19,814 nucleotides of DNA from positions 1-19,814 of the forward strand of contig DASYUM010000330.1 of NCBI GenBank assembly GCA_036001225.1. Direction: 5' to 3'. Positions 1 to 7,337 of the stretch are shown here, one piece after another (the first letter of the stretch is position 1; each line of letters begins with the position of its first letter). Source of the stretch: DASYUM01 sp036001225 (GTDB taxonomy: Bacteria; Methylomirabilota; Methylomirabilia; Rokubacteriales; DASRDR01). The notes under the pieces were generated by a model. That model saw only the letters and a list, made by a program, of their open reading frames with translations. It did not search any database and was not told where the DNA came from. Made by a program: the position numbers and the translations under genes.

Positions 1-2549
1 TCGCGGCCGAGGATCGCCGCCGCCTGGAGGACCCGCCGGGGCTCGTCGGAGAGCCGGTCGATGCGGGTCTCGATCACCTCCTGGATCGTGTCGGGCACCG
101 TCGCCGTGGCAGCCGGACCCTGCTGCTCGAGCGTCCGCCCCAGCTCCTCGACGAAGAAGGGGTTGCCGTCGGCCTTCTCCACGATCCGCTTGGCGACGTC
201 GTCAGCGGCCAGCGGCGCCGTGAGAACCGAGCCGAGGACGCTCAAGCTTTCCTCGGAGGACAGCGGCAACAGCGCGATCTGGGTCGCGTACGACTTCTCG
301 AGCCAGCGCGGCTGGGTGCCGGGCCGGTGGGTCACCAGCAGCAGGATCGCGGCGCCGGTCAGGCTCTCCACCAGCGCGTCGAGGTAGGCCAGGGAGGCGG
401 TGTCGATCCAGTGGAGGTCCTCGATGGCGAGGATCAGCGGCCGCCGCTGGCTGGCCCGGAGACTGAGCTGCCGCATGATCTCGAACATCCGGGTTTGGAC
501 GGCCTCCGGGCTGAGACCGGCCACCGGCGGCTCGCTGCCGTCGTCCAGGCCGAGGAGGTGGAGCAGGTAGGGGGCGGCGGCGGTCGCGTCCATCCCGACC
601 GCGGCGAGCGCGGCCCGGACCTTTTCCGCGCTCGCTTCCGGACCGTCCGCCTCGCTGATCCGGCAGCTCTGCCGGAGGATCTCGATCAGGGGCAGGTAGG
701 GGGTCGCGCTTCCGTACGAGAAGCAATGACCCTCCAGGTAGCTGACCGGCTCGTCGGCCAGCCGCGCCCGGAACTCGACGAGCAGCCGCGACTTGCCGAT
801 CCCGGTTTCGCCGCCGATGCCCACCACTTGCCCGTGGCCCCGGCGCGCCGCGGCGAGCCGGCTCCGCAGCATGTCCAGCTCGTCCTGCCGCCCGACGAAC
901 CGGGACAGCCGTCGGCCGATCCCGGGGCGACCGAGCCCGGCCAGCCGGTACATCGGGCCGGGGGCCGTCGCGCCCACCGCCGCCGGCGCCAGCTCGAAGC
1001 GCCGCTCGAGGAGCGCCGCCGCGCTCCCGCTGACCAGGATGCTGTCGGCCTCGGCCTCGGCGGTCAGCCCGTCCAGCACCGTCCACGCCTCGCGCTTGGC
1101 GTCGGGATCGATGGCCGCCACGCCGCCGACCTGGCCCACCGGGAACTGCCCGGTGTGGAGGCCGAGGCGGACCGGCGGCCGCTCGGGGGCCAGCCGGCGC
1201 GCGCGCTCGCTGGTCTTCTGCATCGCCATCGCGGCGTGCGCGGCTCGCCGCGGCGCGTCCTCACCCGGCTCGAGCCCGAAGGCGGCCACGATGCCGGTGC
1301 GACCCAGCTCCTCGATGCGCCCGCCGAAGCTCTGGACCTTTTCGACGAGCGCCTCCAGGGCGCGGGGGGCGTCGGGTGGCGGCTCACTCGCGCCCGGGGG
1401 GAGGACGAGCACGCCCCGCAGGAGTGTCAGCCGCCGCGGCTCCCACCGGATCGCGCTCGGTGCTGTTCGGGGGACGCCCGGCATGGCCGAGGCCGGTGGC
1501 ACAGCGGGGACGGCCGAGGCCGGGGTCGCCGGGGCGCGCGGGGAGCGCGGGCGCGTCGGCGTCGGGGTCCCCGTCCGCAACCCGTGCTTTTCCATCCGGT
1601 AGCGGAGCGTGTTGCGCGGTAGGCCCAGGCGGGCCGCGGCCTGCGAGATGTTCCAGTCGGTGTCCCGCAAGGTCTCGAGGAGCTGCTCGCGCTCCCGCGT
1701 GAGCCGCGCGACGACGTCCTCGTCGGCGATCGGCTCGGCAACCCGCAGACGGTGCCGGGCCTCGCCGGGCGCCGATTCGGGCAGGCCGAGCACCCCCGTC
1801 GTCACTATCGGCGCCTCCACCAGCAGGGCGACCCGCTCCATCGCGTTGGTCAGCTCGCGGATGTTGCCGGGCCACGGGTAGGCGAGGAGCGCCGCCCGCG
1901 CGTCCGGCGCGAGCGTCTTCGGCGGGAGGCCGTAGTCGCTGCAGGCGCGGGCCAGGAAGTGCTCGGCGAGCCTGAGGACGTCGTCGCCGCGCTCCCGGAG
2001 CGGCGGTAGCCAGACGGTCAGGACCGCCAGCCGGTGGTAGAGATCCTCGCGGAAGCGGCCCGGCCGCGTCATCGCGGCCAAGTCCTCGTTGCTGGCGGTG
2101 ACGATCCAGGCGTCCACCGGCTCGCTGCGGGTGCTGCCGAGCCGGCGCACGGCGCGCTCCTCGATCACGGTCAGGAGCTTTCCTTGGAGCGACTCCGGCA
2201 GCAGTCCGATCTCATCGAGGAAGAGCGTGCCGTGATGCGCGGCCTGAAAGAGTCCCGGCTTGGCCTGGCGGGCGTCGGTGAACGCCCCGCGCTCGAAGCC
2301 GAAGAGCTCAGCCTCGAGGAGGGTCTCGGGAATCGCCGCGCAGTTGACGTCCACGAACGGCCCGCTCCGCCGGGGACCCGCGGCGTGGATCATGCGGGCC
2401 AGAAGCCCTTTCCCGGTTCCGGTCTCGCCCTGGATGAGCAGGGGCGGGACCCGGCGCGCTTCGGACTGCCGGGCCAGCAGCCGGCTCACGGTTTCTCGGA
2501 CGGCCTGGACGCCCGGACTCTCCCCGATCAGCTCGGCTAGCGGGTTCAT
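1..2549 (-). CDS. sigma-54 activator fused to degenerate cyclase-like domain and STAND-like ATPase (C-terminus outside window)
   Basis: The reading frame is open from ATG 2549 to the left edge (849 codons, no stop), so the C-terminus is missing. The start has AAAGGA about 8 nt upstream. Residues about 1-255 are a sigma-54-interacting AAA+ domain: Walker A GETGTGKG (41-48), a GAFTDA loop (88-93, consensus GAFTGA), Walker B LFLDE (109-113) and WPGNIREL (226-233). Residues about 283-324 are a Fis-type helix-turn-helix (NISQAAARLGLPRNTLRYR). After a Pro/Ala-rich linker, residues about 365-545 resemble a class III nucleotidyl cyclase (FGGRIEELG, VAAFGLEPGEDAPRRAAHAA, LGLHTG), but both metal-binding aspartate motifs are absent, so it is probably inactive. 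A second P-loop ATPase follows (GETGIGKS 580-587; LAIEDLHW near 703), as in AAA/STAND signalling ATPases. There is no receiver, GAF or PAS domain in front, so sensing presumably lies in the C-terminal half. It is transcribed divergently from a sigma-54 promoter at 2702-2717, its likely target. Confidence 0.9.
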   Translation of the reverse strand, partial: MNPLAELIGESPGVQAVRETVSRLLARQSEARRVPPLLIQGETGTGKGLLARMIHAAGPRRSGPFVDVNCAAIPETLLEAELFGFERGAFTDARQAKPGLFQAAHHGTLFLDEIGLLPESLQGKLLTVIEERAVRRLGSTRSEPVDAWIVTASNEDLAAMTRPGRFREDLYHRLAVLTVWLPPLRERGDDVLRLAEHFLARACSDYGLPPKTLAPDARAALLAYPWPGNIRELTNAMERVALLVEAPIVTTGVLGLPESAPGEARHRLRVAEPIADEDVVARLTREREQLLETLRDTDWNISQAAARLGLPRNTLRYRMEKHGLRTGTPTPTRPRSPRAPATPASAVPAVPPASAMPGVPRTAPSAIRWEPRRLTLLRGVLVLPPGASEPPPDAPRALEALVEKVQSFGGRIEELGRTGIVAAFGLEPGEDAPRRAAHAAMAMQKTSERARRLAPERPPVRLGLHTGQFPVGQVGGVAAIDPDAKREAWTVLDGLTAEAEADSILVSGSAAALLERRFELAPAAVGATAPGPMYRLAGLGRPGIGRRLSRFVGRQDELDMLRSRLAAARRGHGQVVGIGGETGIGKSRLLVEFRARLADEPVSYLEGHCFSYGSATPYLPLIEILRQSCRISEADGPEASAEKVRAALAAVGMDATAAAPYLLHLLGLDDGSEPPVAGLSPEAVQTRMFEIMRQLSLRASQRRPLILAIEDLHWIDTASLAYLDALVESLTGAAILLLVTHRPGTQPRWLEKSYATQIALLPLSSEESLSVLGSVLTAPLAADDVAKRIVEKADGNPFFVEELGRTLEQQGPAATATVPDTIQEVIETRIDRLSDEPRRVLQAAAILGR

Positions 2550-2579
2550 TTGGGAATCCTTTGCCCGCGGTATCTTACT

Positions 2580-2614
2580 CCGGCTCGTCGCCGGTTCCTA
2601 TCCCCGGTTCGGGG
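2580..2614. promoter_or_regulatory. two short inverted repeats upstream of the sigma-54 promoter (candidate activator sites)
   Basis: CCGGC-N5-GCCGG (2580-2594) and CCCCG-GTT-CGGGG (2602-2614) lie between the activator start and the sigma-54 promoter, about 90-120 nt upstream of the -24/-12 element. That is a usual place for enhancer sites of such activators. The arms are only 5 bp in GC-rich DNA, so chance is a real alternative. Confidence 0.3.
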
Positions 2615-2701
2615 TGACGAAAACCGCCCAAAAATCCGCCACCACCACCGCTCACCGCGCTGCCCACGGCGCTATGTCCCTATTTTCAAAGGGCTTCGCC
2701 G

Positions 2702-2717
2702 TGGCACCCCCCTTGCC
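2702..2717 (+). promoter_or_regulatory. sigma-54 (-24/-12) promoter
   Basis: TGGCACCCCCCTTGCC matches the RpoN consensus TGGCAC-N5-TTGC exactly, with the required 10 nt between the invariant GG (2703-2704) and GC (2715-2716). The expected start site is near 2728, giving a leader of roughly 25 nt before the ATG at 2754. A sigma-54 activator gene starts divergently about 150 nt away, which makes this a functional pair by context. Confidence 0.82.
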
Positions 2718-2753
2718 TTATCCCTTGGCGTGTCGGGAGAGAAGGAGACGGCG

Positions 2754-2939
2754 ATGGGTGGCCCCTGGAGGGAGCGAGGATACGACGCGCGGGAGTGGCG
2801 CCGGCCAGTACCCCGGGTCGAGGCCCGGGTGGAAGCGGTCGGCGGCGGCCCGAGCGAGGCGGGCATCGTCCTCGCCTACGCCGTCTCGGTGGTGATGTCG
2901 GTGGTCGTCCTGCTCGTCCTCGTCAGGTTGGGCTGGTAG
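2754..2939 (+). CDS. small single-pass membrane protein (61 aa), first gene of sigma-54 operon
   Basis: The ATG at 2754 is preceded by GAAGGAGA at a good distance and lies about 25 nt after the predicted sigma-54 start site, which favours it over the longer in-frame extension back to 2550. The first 34 residues are charged and Arg/Trp-rich (WRER, REWRRP). Residues about 36-58 form one hydrophobic helix rich in Val/Leu, followed by a short RLGW tail. I do not recognise a family. The layout suggests a small inner-membrane protein with a cytoplasmic basic N-terminus. The next gene starts 10 nt after the stop, with GGAGG right after the stop codon, so the two are probably translated from one mRNA. 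Confidence 0.65.
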   Translation: MGGPWRERGYDAREWRRPVPRVEARVEAVGGGPSEAGIVLAYAVSVVMSVVVLLVLVRLGW

Positions 2940-2949
2940 GAGGCTGGAG

Positions 2950-3111
2950 ATGGAGCGGGAAAGGTCGAGCCGGAAGCCCTCGTGGACACATCTGCAGTGC
3001 GTCATCGCCTTGGCGATGATCCTGCTCGCGTTCTGGGTGTCGGACGTGGCGCCGGGCCAGCCCGAGGAGACTCACGGGCGAGCGGCGACCACGCGTCTGG
3101 CAGCGCCGTAG
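2950..3111 (+). CDS. small single-pass membrane protein (53 aa), second gene of sigma-54 operon
   Basis: The ATG at 2950 follows an AGGAGG that directly abuts the stop codon of the preceding gene, with about 6 nt spacing. The product begins with a basic stretch (ERERSSRKP), has one hydrophobic segment at about residues 15-31 (CVIALAMILLAFWV), and ends in a polar tail with an acidic patch (PEE). The organisation (basic N-terminus, one membrane helix, short tail) is similar to the previous gene, although the sequences are not alike. No family is recognised. It could be a signal-anchored peptide or a small membrane regulator. It is supported by its ribosome site and tight spacing rather than by homology. 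Confidence 0.55.
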   Translation: MERERSSRKPSWTHLQCVIALAMILLAFWVSDVAPGQPEETHGRAATTRLAAP

Positions 3112-3139
3112 CCCCGTGCCGTCAGGGAGGAGCGCCATC

Positions 3140-3352
3140 ATGGAGCCAGTCAGCGAAACCGCGCACTACGTGGTCCGCGACGGGACCAGCGACCTGTTCC
3201 TCGTGCAGGAGGGCCGCCTGGAGGCCCCGGACGCCGTCCCCATCCTCTGGAATCGCCGCGCCGAGGGCCGCCGTGAGCGGAGCAGCCGGCCGGGGACGGG
3301 GGGCGGGGTCCGCCGCCGGGCCGCCCGGATCCTCTGGGGCGTGCTCGGTTGA
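3140..3352 (+). CDS. small hypothetical soluble protein (70 aa), third gene of sigma-54 operon
   Basis: ATG 3140 is preceded by GGGAGGAG with 7 nt spacing, which decides the start over an upstream in-frame ATG at 3116. The first 45 residues look like a compact beta-rich fold (HYVVRDG, DLFLVQEGRLE, AVPILWNRR). The C-terminal third is Arg/Gly-rich and ends in a short hydrophobic turn (ILWGVLG). No membrane helix is clear and no family is recognised. It lies 28 nt after the previous gene and 10 nt before the hydrolase start, in the same orientation, so it probably belongs to the same transcript. Confidence 0.55.
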   Translation: MEPVSETAHYVVRDGTSDLFLVQEGRLEAPDAVPILWNRRAEGRRERSSRPGTGGGVRRRAARILWGVLG

Positions 3353-3362
3353 GGATCGGTCC

Positions 3363-4529
3363 GTGCTGTCGCCCCGGCTCGACGGCGTGACCCTCCCCTC
3401 GGCCCGCCCGGTGCCGCTCGTCGGGTTCGGCGGGAGGGCGGCGCGGCGGTCGATCGGCCTCGCCCTCTACGCCGGCGCCCTCGTCGCCATCGTGGGCGGG
3501 CGTGGTTTCACGCTGGCGCGCCTGATGGGCGGTCGCTATCCGCTCTCCTACTTGGTCTTCGACGTCGTGGCCTTCGGGGTCGTCATCGCGGGGCTGCGGT
3601 TGTTCGACCGGCTCGTCCTGACGGGGGCGCAGCGGCTGATCGGCGAGGGGAGCCGCGGCCGTCGCGTGGCCGCCCGCGCGCTGCATGTGGTCATCCTGCT
3701 GCTCGTCGTCTTTCCGTTCATCCTGGTGACCCTGCAGCTCCACCCGCTTCGGATCATGACGGCGGGGACCCCCGGGGCCGTGGGCTTGGCCTACGCCGAG
3801 GTCCGCTTCGCGGCCGACGGCCGGTGGCTGGCCGGCTGGCACATCCCCGCCGGCCGCGCCGAGGGCCCGGTGGTCCTGATCGCCCACGGGTTCAACGCGA
3901 ACAAGGAGAACTTCCTGCTGCCCGCCGTGCTGGTGCACCAGCTCGGCTACGACGTCGTCATGTTCGACTTCCGCGCTCACGGCGACAGCGACGGGCACAC
4001 CTCGACCTTCGGCCTCGCCGAGGCCCGCGACGTCAAGGCGGCGCACGACTGGATCCGGCAGAGCCTGCCCGATCGGCCGGTGTACGCGCTCGCCTACTCG
4101 ATGGGTGGGGCCGCGGTCGTCCACGCGGCCGCCGAGTACGGGCTCTTCGACCGGATGGTGCTGGACTCGAGCTTCGCCAGCCTGGAGACGGTCGCCCGGG
4201 GGACACTCCTCCGCCCCTTCGGCCCACTGGCGACGCCGCTGTGGACGCTGGGACGCGCCTGGGCATGGGTCTGGGCCGGGGTCGATCTGGACACCCATCG
4301 GCCCGGAGAGCGGATCGGTGCCCTGGCCGGCCGGCCGCTCTTGCTCATCCACGGGACGGGCGACCGGCTCGTTCCCCACGCCGAGACGCTCCGGCTCTAC
4401 GAAGCGACCGGGCACCGGGCCGACCTCTGGCTCGTCCCGGGCGCGGGACACGCGCAGGCCGTGGATCAGCCCGAGTACCGCGAGCGCCTCCGCCGGTTCT
4501 TCGCCGGCGCCAAGCCCCCCGCCGGCTGA
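3363..4529 (+). CDS. membrane-anchored alpha/beta hydrolase (388 aa)
   Basis: The frame is open further upstream, but GTG 3363, with a GAGGA 7 nt before it, lies just past the stop of the preceding small ORF and begins the protein-like part. The N-terminal 127 residues carry about three hydrophobic helices (near 30-45, 60-80 and 106-126). An alpha/beta hydrolase domain follows: HGFN (175-178), DFRAHGDSDG (202-211), nucleophile elbow AYSMGG with Ser246, acid Asp334 in HGTGDRLVP, and His363 in GAGHAQ. The complete Ser-Asp-His triad argues for an active serine hydrolase held at the inner membrane, resembling the Abhd/BEM46-type group. The substrate is unknown. It is the last gene of the putative sigma-54 operon; the next feature downstream is convergent. 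Confidence 0.85.
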   Translation: MLSPRLDGVTLPSARPVPLVGFGGRAARRSIGLALYAGALVAIVGGRGFTLARLMGGRYPLSYLVFDVVAFGVVIAGLRLFDRLVLTGAQRLIGEGSRGRRVAARALHVVILLLVVFPFILVTLQLHPLRIMTAGTPGAVGLAYAEVRFAADGRWLAGWHIPAGRAEGPVVLIAHGFNANKENFLLPAVLVHQLGYDVVMFDFRAHGDSDGHTSTFGLAEARDVKAAHDWIRQSLPDRPVYALAYSMGGAAVVHAAAEYGLFDRMVLDSSFASLETVARGTLLRPFGPLATPLWTLGRAWAWVWAGVDLDTHRPGERIGALAGRPLLLIHGTGDRLVPHAETLRLYEATGHRADLWLVPGAGHAQAVDQPEYRERLRRFFAGAKPPAG

Positions 4530-4644
4530 GCTACCCGGTCCGCGCCGAGCGGGCCCTCTCTTGCCGTCCCGCGTCGCCCGGTGATGGCGCGCGTGGATGG
4601 CGTTCCGGGTACCGCACTGGGCGTGGGCACTCTCCCCGGGCCCG

Positions 4645-4818
4645 TCAGCGGGTCGCGCCGACGATCAGCGCGTGGCCGGTGAAGTTTCCGAACGCCGTGT
4701 CGATCCACGCGCACCACGTCGTGTCGGCGGTCATCACCAGCGGCTCCGGGAAGTCGAGGTGGAGCGTTCCCTGTCCAACCGCCAGCGCGATACGGGGCCT
4801 TGCCGTGGCCGCCCGCAT
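4645..4818 (-). CDS. small hypothetical protein (57 aa)
   Basis: A short minus-strand frame starts at ATG 4818 with AGGA 6 nt upstream and stops with TGA at 4647-4645. Its composition is protein-like and balanced compared with shadow frames of this GC-rich DNA, which are Arg/Pro/Ala-rich: it contains LHLDFPEPLVM, WCAWIDTAF and NFTGHALIVGA, with several aromatics and few arginines. I do not recognise it. It occupies the 343-nt space between the hydrolase and the dehydrogenase, convergent with the former. It could be a free small gene or the C-terminal remnant of a longer one. The rest of this space shows no other gene. Confidence 0.45.
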   Translation of the reverse strand: MRAATARPRIALAVGQGTLHLDFPEPLVMTADTTWCAWIDTAFGNFTGHALIVGATR

Positions 4819-4872
4819 CCCCTATCCTGCCTCGGGCCCCCTGCCCGATTCCCAACCCAGGAGGCGTGACCG

Positions 4873-5901
4873 ATGGCCGAACATGCGTACCGGGTCGCCG
4901 TGATCGGACCGCTCTTCGAGGCGGACCCCGGCGGCGAGCGCGAGCGGCTCGAGAAGGCGGGGGTGACGATCGTCACCGGCAAGGGCGGAACCGAGGCGGA
5001 GGTCCTCGCCACCTGTGCCGAGGCCGACGTGGTGATGTGCTTCGGTGGCGTCCCGTTCTCCGAGCGCGTGTTTGCCGGATTGCCGCGCCTCGGGCTCCTC
5101 CAGCAGTGCAGCGTCGGCTACGACCGGGTGGACGTCGCGGCGGCGACCCGGCATGGCGTGATGGTGGCCAATAGCCCCCGCTTCTGCAGCGAGGAGGTGG
5201 CCGACCATGCCGCAATGCTCATCCTGGCCTGTGCGCGCAAGCTGTCCCACCAGATCTACGCCGCGTCGCGCCACGGCTGGAACCGCCCGGCCGCCGTCGC
5301 CCAGATGGGCCCGATCTACCGCGTGATGGGCAAGACTCTCGGCTTCGTCGCCTTCGGCCGGATCGCGCGCCGCACCGCCGAGAAGCTCTCCGGCTTCGGC
5401 CTGCGCTATCTCGCCTACGACCCGTATCTCCAGCTGGCCGATGTGCGGGCCTGGAACGTCGAGCTGGTCTCGCTGGACGAGCTGTGCCGGCGGGCCGACT
5501 TCGTCTCGATGCACGCCCTGCTGAACAGCGCCACCCGCCGGATGTTCGGCGAAACCCAGTTCCGCGCGATGAAGCCGACCGCCTACTTCGTCAACACCTC
5601 GCGCGGGGGGGCGGTGGACGAGGCGGCGCTGATCCGCGCGCTGCGGGAGGGCTGGATCGCCGGGGCCGGCCTCGACGTCCTCGAGAAGGAGCCACCCGAG
5701 CCCGACAACCCGCTCCTCGGGCTGGCCAACGTCCTGCTGACGCCACACACAGCCGGCTACAGCGTGGACTCCCTCGCCGAGAACTGCCGGGACACCGTCG
5801 GCGAGGTGCTGCGGGTCCTGGCCGGCGAGTGGCCGAGCGCGTTCGTGAACCCCGAGGTGAAACCCGCGGCTCGCTTTCGCCGGATTCCATCGGCGCCGTA
5901 G
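4873..5901 (+). CDS. D-isomer-specific 2-hydroxyacid dehydrogenase family protein (342 aa)
   Basis: The protein has the full length of an NAD-dependent D-2-hydroxyacid dehydrogenase, with AGGAGG 9 nt before the ATG. The N-terminal catalytic half includes QCSVGYDRVD (78-87) and the ANSP..EEVADHA segment (99-113). The nucleotide-binding domain begins near 152. The catalytic Arg244 (NTSRGG), Glu273 (LEKEPP) and His292 (TPHTAGYS) are all present. Asp183 (AYDPY) at the end of the second Rossmann strand favours NAD over NADP. The usual GxGxxG fingerprint reads AFGRIA (160-165), with two of three glycines replaced by alanine. Substrate (phosphoglycerate, glyoxylate, lactate or other) cannot be assigned. 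It stands alone, followed after 77 nt by a membrane barrel gene. Confidence 0.9.
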   Translation: MAEHAYRVAVIGPLFEADPGGERERLEKAGVTIVTGKGGTEAEVLATCAEADVVMCFGGVPFSERVFAGLPRLGLLQQCSVGYDRVDVAAATRHGVMVANSPRFCSEEVADHAAMLILACARKLSHQIYAASRHGWNRPAAVAQMGPIYRVMGKTLGFVAFGRIARRTAEKLSGFGLRYLAYDPYLQLADVRAWNVELVSLDELCRRADFVSMHALLNSATRRMFGETQFRAMKPTAYFVNTSRGGAVDEAALIRALREGWIAGAGLDVLEKEPPEPDNPLLGLANVLLTPHTAGYSVDSLAENCRDTVGEVLRVLAGEWPSAFVNPEVKPAARFRRIPSAP

Positions 5902-5978
5902 CGTCGCCTGGGCTCGCGCCCCCCGGCCGTGAAAATCCGACGGGCGCGCGAGCGCCGACGGTTGTAATCTGCGGAGGC

Positions 5979-7334
5979 ATGTCCCCCCGGCGGGCGCTCG
6001 CCGTCGTGCTGGTCACCCTGCGGTTGGCGTTCCTCGGCGGCGTCCCGCCGGCGTCGGCGGCCGACACCACACCGGTGCCGCCTCACGACCCGCTGAAGGG
6101 CCTGGACCCGAGCGGGCGCATTCCGAAAGTCCCCTTGCCCGAGGACCTGCCCGAGCCGTCCCGCTGGCGCTACATCCCGGAGGGTCGGATCAAGCCGGGC
6201 AACGTCTTCGACCGTTTTCTGGTCTCCAGCTTCATCGCGCCCCAGGTGTTCTTCGAGGAAGACGTCGGCTTCGGCGGCGGCATCGCGCTCACCGACATCG
6301 ACTTCCGCAGCCAGCGGCGCCAGGAGTTCCTCGGCGCGTTCTTCAGTTACACCACCGAGGGCCAGCAGAAGTACCGGCTGCTCTGGCGCCGCTGGCTCAA
6401 CCACGAGGACCTGCCGGGAGGCGGGGTGATCCAGGAGGAGCGGAGCTGGCTGAGCGCCATCGGGGGCTACCAGAAGACCCTGACGCGGCGGTTCTTCGGC
6501 CTGGGGCCGGACACTCGCGCCTCGGACGAGACGAGCTACGTCGACGAGCTGGTCGATCTCGGCATTCAGGGAGAGCTGGCGCTGCCGAGGGCGGGCAGCG
6601 ACTGGATCGCCAGCCTCGGCATCCGGGGGGAACACCACAACCTGGCCCCCGGCCGGGTCTCCGGGCGTCCGACCACCGATCAGGTCTTTCCTGACCTCTT
6701 CGCCGCCGGCGACGGTTACAGCGCGATGAGCCTCATCGCCGGCCTCCGCTGGGACACCCGGGACAGCCAGCACCAGCCCTATCGGGGCTGGCGCGTCGGG
6801 GCTCTCGTGGACGCGCCGCTGTGGCAGAGCACCGGCGACGTCGGCGCCGTGTTCACCGGCTACAGCAACGTGGCGATCTCCTTACCGTCGCTGCTCCACC
6901 GGACGGGCGACCCTCGCGAGGAGAACCCCCCCACGGACACCCTGGCCCTGGGCGTCCACGTGGACGCGAGCGTCGGGGAGTTGCCGTTCTACGCCCGCCC
7001 CAGCCTGGGGGGTATCAACACGCTGCGGGGGTACATCGCCAACCGGTTCACGGGGGATGCCGCCTGGCACGCCGTCGCCGAATATCGCTTCTGGGTGATT
7101 CCCCGGGGGTTCCGGCTCACCGACACGATCCGAATCGAGCGGATCGGGCTGGCCCTGTTCAGCGAGGCGGGGACGGTGGCCGACAGCCTGGGCGAGCTAC
7201 CGGGGGCGAAGATTCACACGAGTTACGGGGTCGGGCTCCGCTTCACCATGGAGCGGACGGCCCTCTTCCGGGCAGACCTCGGTTTCTCGGGCGAGGGGAC
7301 GAACTTCACACTGGGGTTCGGGCTGAGCTTCTGA
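5979..7334 (+). CDS. Omp85/BamA-type outer-membrane barrel protein lacking POTRA domains (451 aa)
   Basis: ATG 5979 opens a Sec signal peptide (basic RR, hydrophobic core, ASA-AD cleavage near residue 27). The GGAGG lies unusually close to the ATG. After a Pro-rich stretch of about 60 residues, the rest alternates like a beta-barrel, with many aromatic-ended strands. The Omp85 hallmark LRGY (349-352, in GGINTLRGYIANRF) lies in the C-terminal third, and the protein ends in a beta-signal-like strand with terminal Phe (LGFGLSF). There is no room for POTRA repeats, so it resembles the surface-antigen (D15) barrel domain alone. By family it should sit in the outer membrane. Roles in protein insertion or lipid traffic are not shown here. 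Its stop is 3 nt from that of the convergent gene at 7338. Confidence 0.85.
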   Translation: MSPRRALAVVLVTLRLAFLGGVPPASAADTTPVPPHDPLKGLDPSGRIPKVPLPEDLPEPSRWRYIPEGRIKPGNVFDRFLVSSFIAPQVFFEEDVGFGGGIALTDIDFRSQRRQEFLGAFFSYTTEGQQKYRLLWRRWLNHEDLPGGGVIQEERSWLSAIGGYQKTLTRRFFGLGPDTRASDETSYVDELVDLGIQGELALPRAGSDWIASLGIRGEHHNLAPGRVSGRPTTDQVFPDLFAAGDGYSAMSLIAGLRWDTRDSQHQPYRGWRVGALVDAPLWQSTGDVGAVFTGYSNVAISLPSLLHRTGDPREENPPTDTLALGVHVDASVGELPFYARPSLGGINTLRGYIANRFTGDAAWHAVAEYRFWVIPRGFRLTDTIRIERIGLALFSEAGTVADSLGELPGAKIHTSYGVGLRFTMERTALFRADLGFSGEGTNFTLGFGLSF

Positions 7335-7337
7335 GAC

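Noticed and set aside
202..1875. Several open frames on both strands within the activator gene
   Set aside because: They are out of frame with the continuous AAA+/HTH/cyclase/ATPase protein and are Arg/Pro/Ala-rich.
3150..4451. 433-codon minus-strand frame opposite the membrane hydrolase
   Set aside because: It shadows a plus-strand gene with an intact catalytic triad and shows no domain of its own.
5902..5978. Promoter for the barrel gene
   Set aside because: Only a weak GTAATCT-like -10 without a -35 was seen; not enough to report.
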